DNA of 64,000 nucleotides from JAJECS01 sp965219705. Its GTDB lineage: Bacteria > Chloroflexota > UBA11872. Where the stretch lies: NCBI GenBank assembly GCA_965219705.1, contig OZ244789.1, forward strand, positions 930,001-994,000, in the 5' to 3' direction. A model generated the notes under the pieces. It ran no database searches, was not told where the DNA came from, and was given only the letters and a program-made list of their open reading frames with translations. Shown piece by piece: positions 63,860-64,000 of the stretch. The position numbers and the translations under genes are program-made. Positions within the stretch are counted from its first letter, which is position 1; every line of letters starts with the position of its first letter.

Positions 63860-64000
63860 ATGAGTCTCGCTTGGGAAAGAGAATTCACGCCTACCGGAAA
63901 ACGAGTTGTACGCAACGGTTTTCCGACGAACGATCTTGTTCTCAGCGCATATAGCTCGAGCAACGAGGATGTTTTTCCCAAAATTCTCGATCTCTACGTG
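63860..64000 (+). CDS. Probable DNA methyltransferase, N-terminus only
   Basis: From the ATG at 63860 the 47 visible residues read MSLAWEREFTPTGK... and contain NDLVLSAYSSSNEDVFPKILDLYV, which resembles the N-terminus of some DNA methylases of phages and restriction systems. The rest is outside the window. The region is less GC-rich than its neighbours, consistent with a transferred gene. No upstream partner is visible, so restriction-modification or orphan status is open. Confidence 0.5.
   Translation, partial: MSLAWEREFTPTGKRVVRNGFPTNDLVLSAYSSSNEDVFPKILDLYV

Overview
The window is a 64 kb GC-rich bacterial chromosome segment with densely packed genes and many ATGA or GTGA start/stop overlaps. 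The gene set suggests an uncultivated Chloroflexota-like bacterium: an M32 carboxypeptidase, two gamma-glutamyltransferase paralogues, a DUF3500 protein, a YPHWDFD-type amidohydrolase, FmdB zinc ribbons and a MoxR/DUF58/VWA operon. This is inferred from gene content; no rRNA, tRNA or CRISPR array was seen, so the taxonomy is tentative.

Region 1-15.7 kb (almost all minus strand) holds the MoxR-DUF58-VWA operon ending in a truncated CCA-adding enzyme, then recN-nadK-tlyA, then fmdB-dtd-hisD-hisB behind a clear TATAAT promoter. Region 15.9-28.5 kb has a zinc-ribbon protein, a MidA/NDUFAF7-like methyltransferase, an aspartase/fumarase, a glycine-rich RRM protein, a SelA-like PLP protein, a gamma-glutamyltransferase, a riboflavin operon (ribD-ribE-ribBA-ribH-DUF3500) with a degenerate RibB half, and a HAD protein with coaE. 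An IS5-family element sits exactly at the stop codon of thrC (28.7-29.5 kb). Region 29.5-45 kb holds thrC-hom, a GNAT protein, a CinA-like/NMNAT-like fusion, a Rieske-amidohydrolase pair, the M32 carboxypeptidase, surE, an ABC exporter pair, thrS and obg. The thrS leader contains a short ORF ending in Thr-Thr, then two hairpins, the second an intrinsic terminator. Region 45-54.5 kb holds a degenerate PIG-L protein, a DinG-like helicase, a SIMPL protein, apt, an EndoIII-like glycosylase, an IS110-family element with a structured candidate bridge RNA, mrp/apbC, gpsA (no AUG-type start) and a 17-codon ORF with a near-perfect Shine-Dalgarno sequence.

The most striking region is 55.1-59.0 kb, a compact island that looks less GC-rich than its surroundings. 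It encodes a minimal ubiquitin-like conjugation system: a Multi_ubiq-type modifier, a small E2-like protein without cysteine, and a JAB-E1 fusion, all translationally coupled. Divergent to it are an XRE-ImmA/IrrE metallopeptidase regulator and a MazF-like toxin. The shared intergenic region has a palindrome that contains both candidate -35 boxes. This is the best candidate for an unusual defence or stress system. After it come an alcohol dehydrogenase, recA, a universal stress protein, a second gamma-glutamyltransferase, a NifU-like domain protein and the start of a probable DNA methyltransferase that runs off the end.
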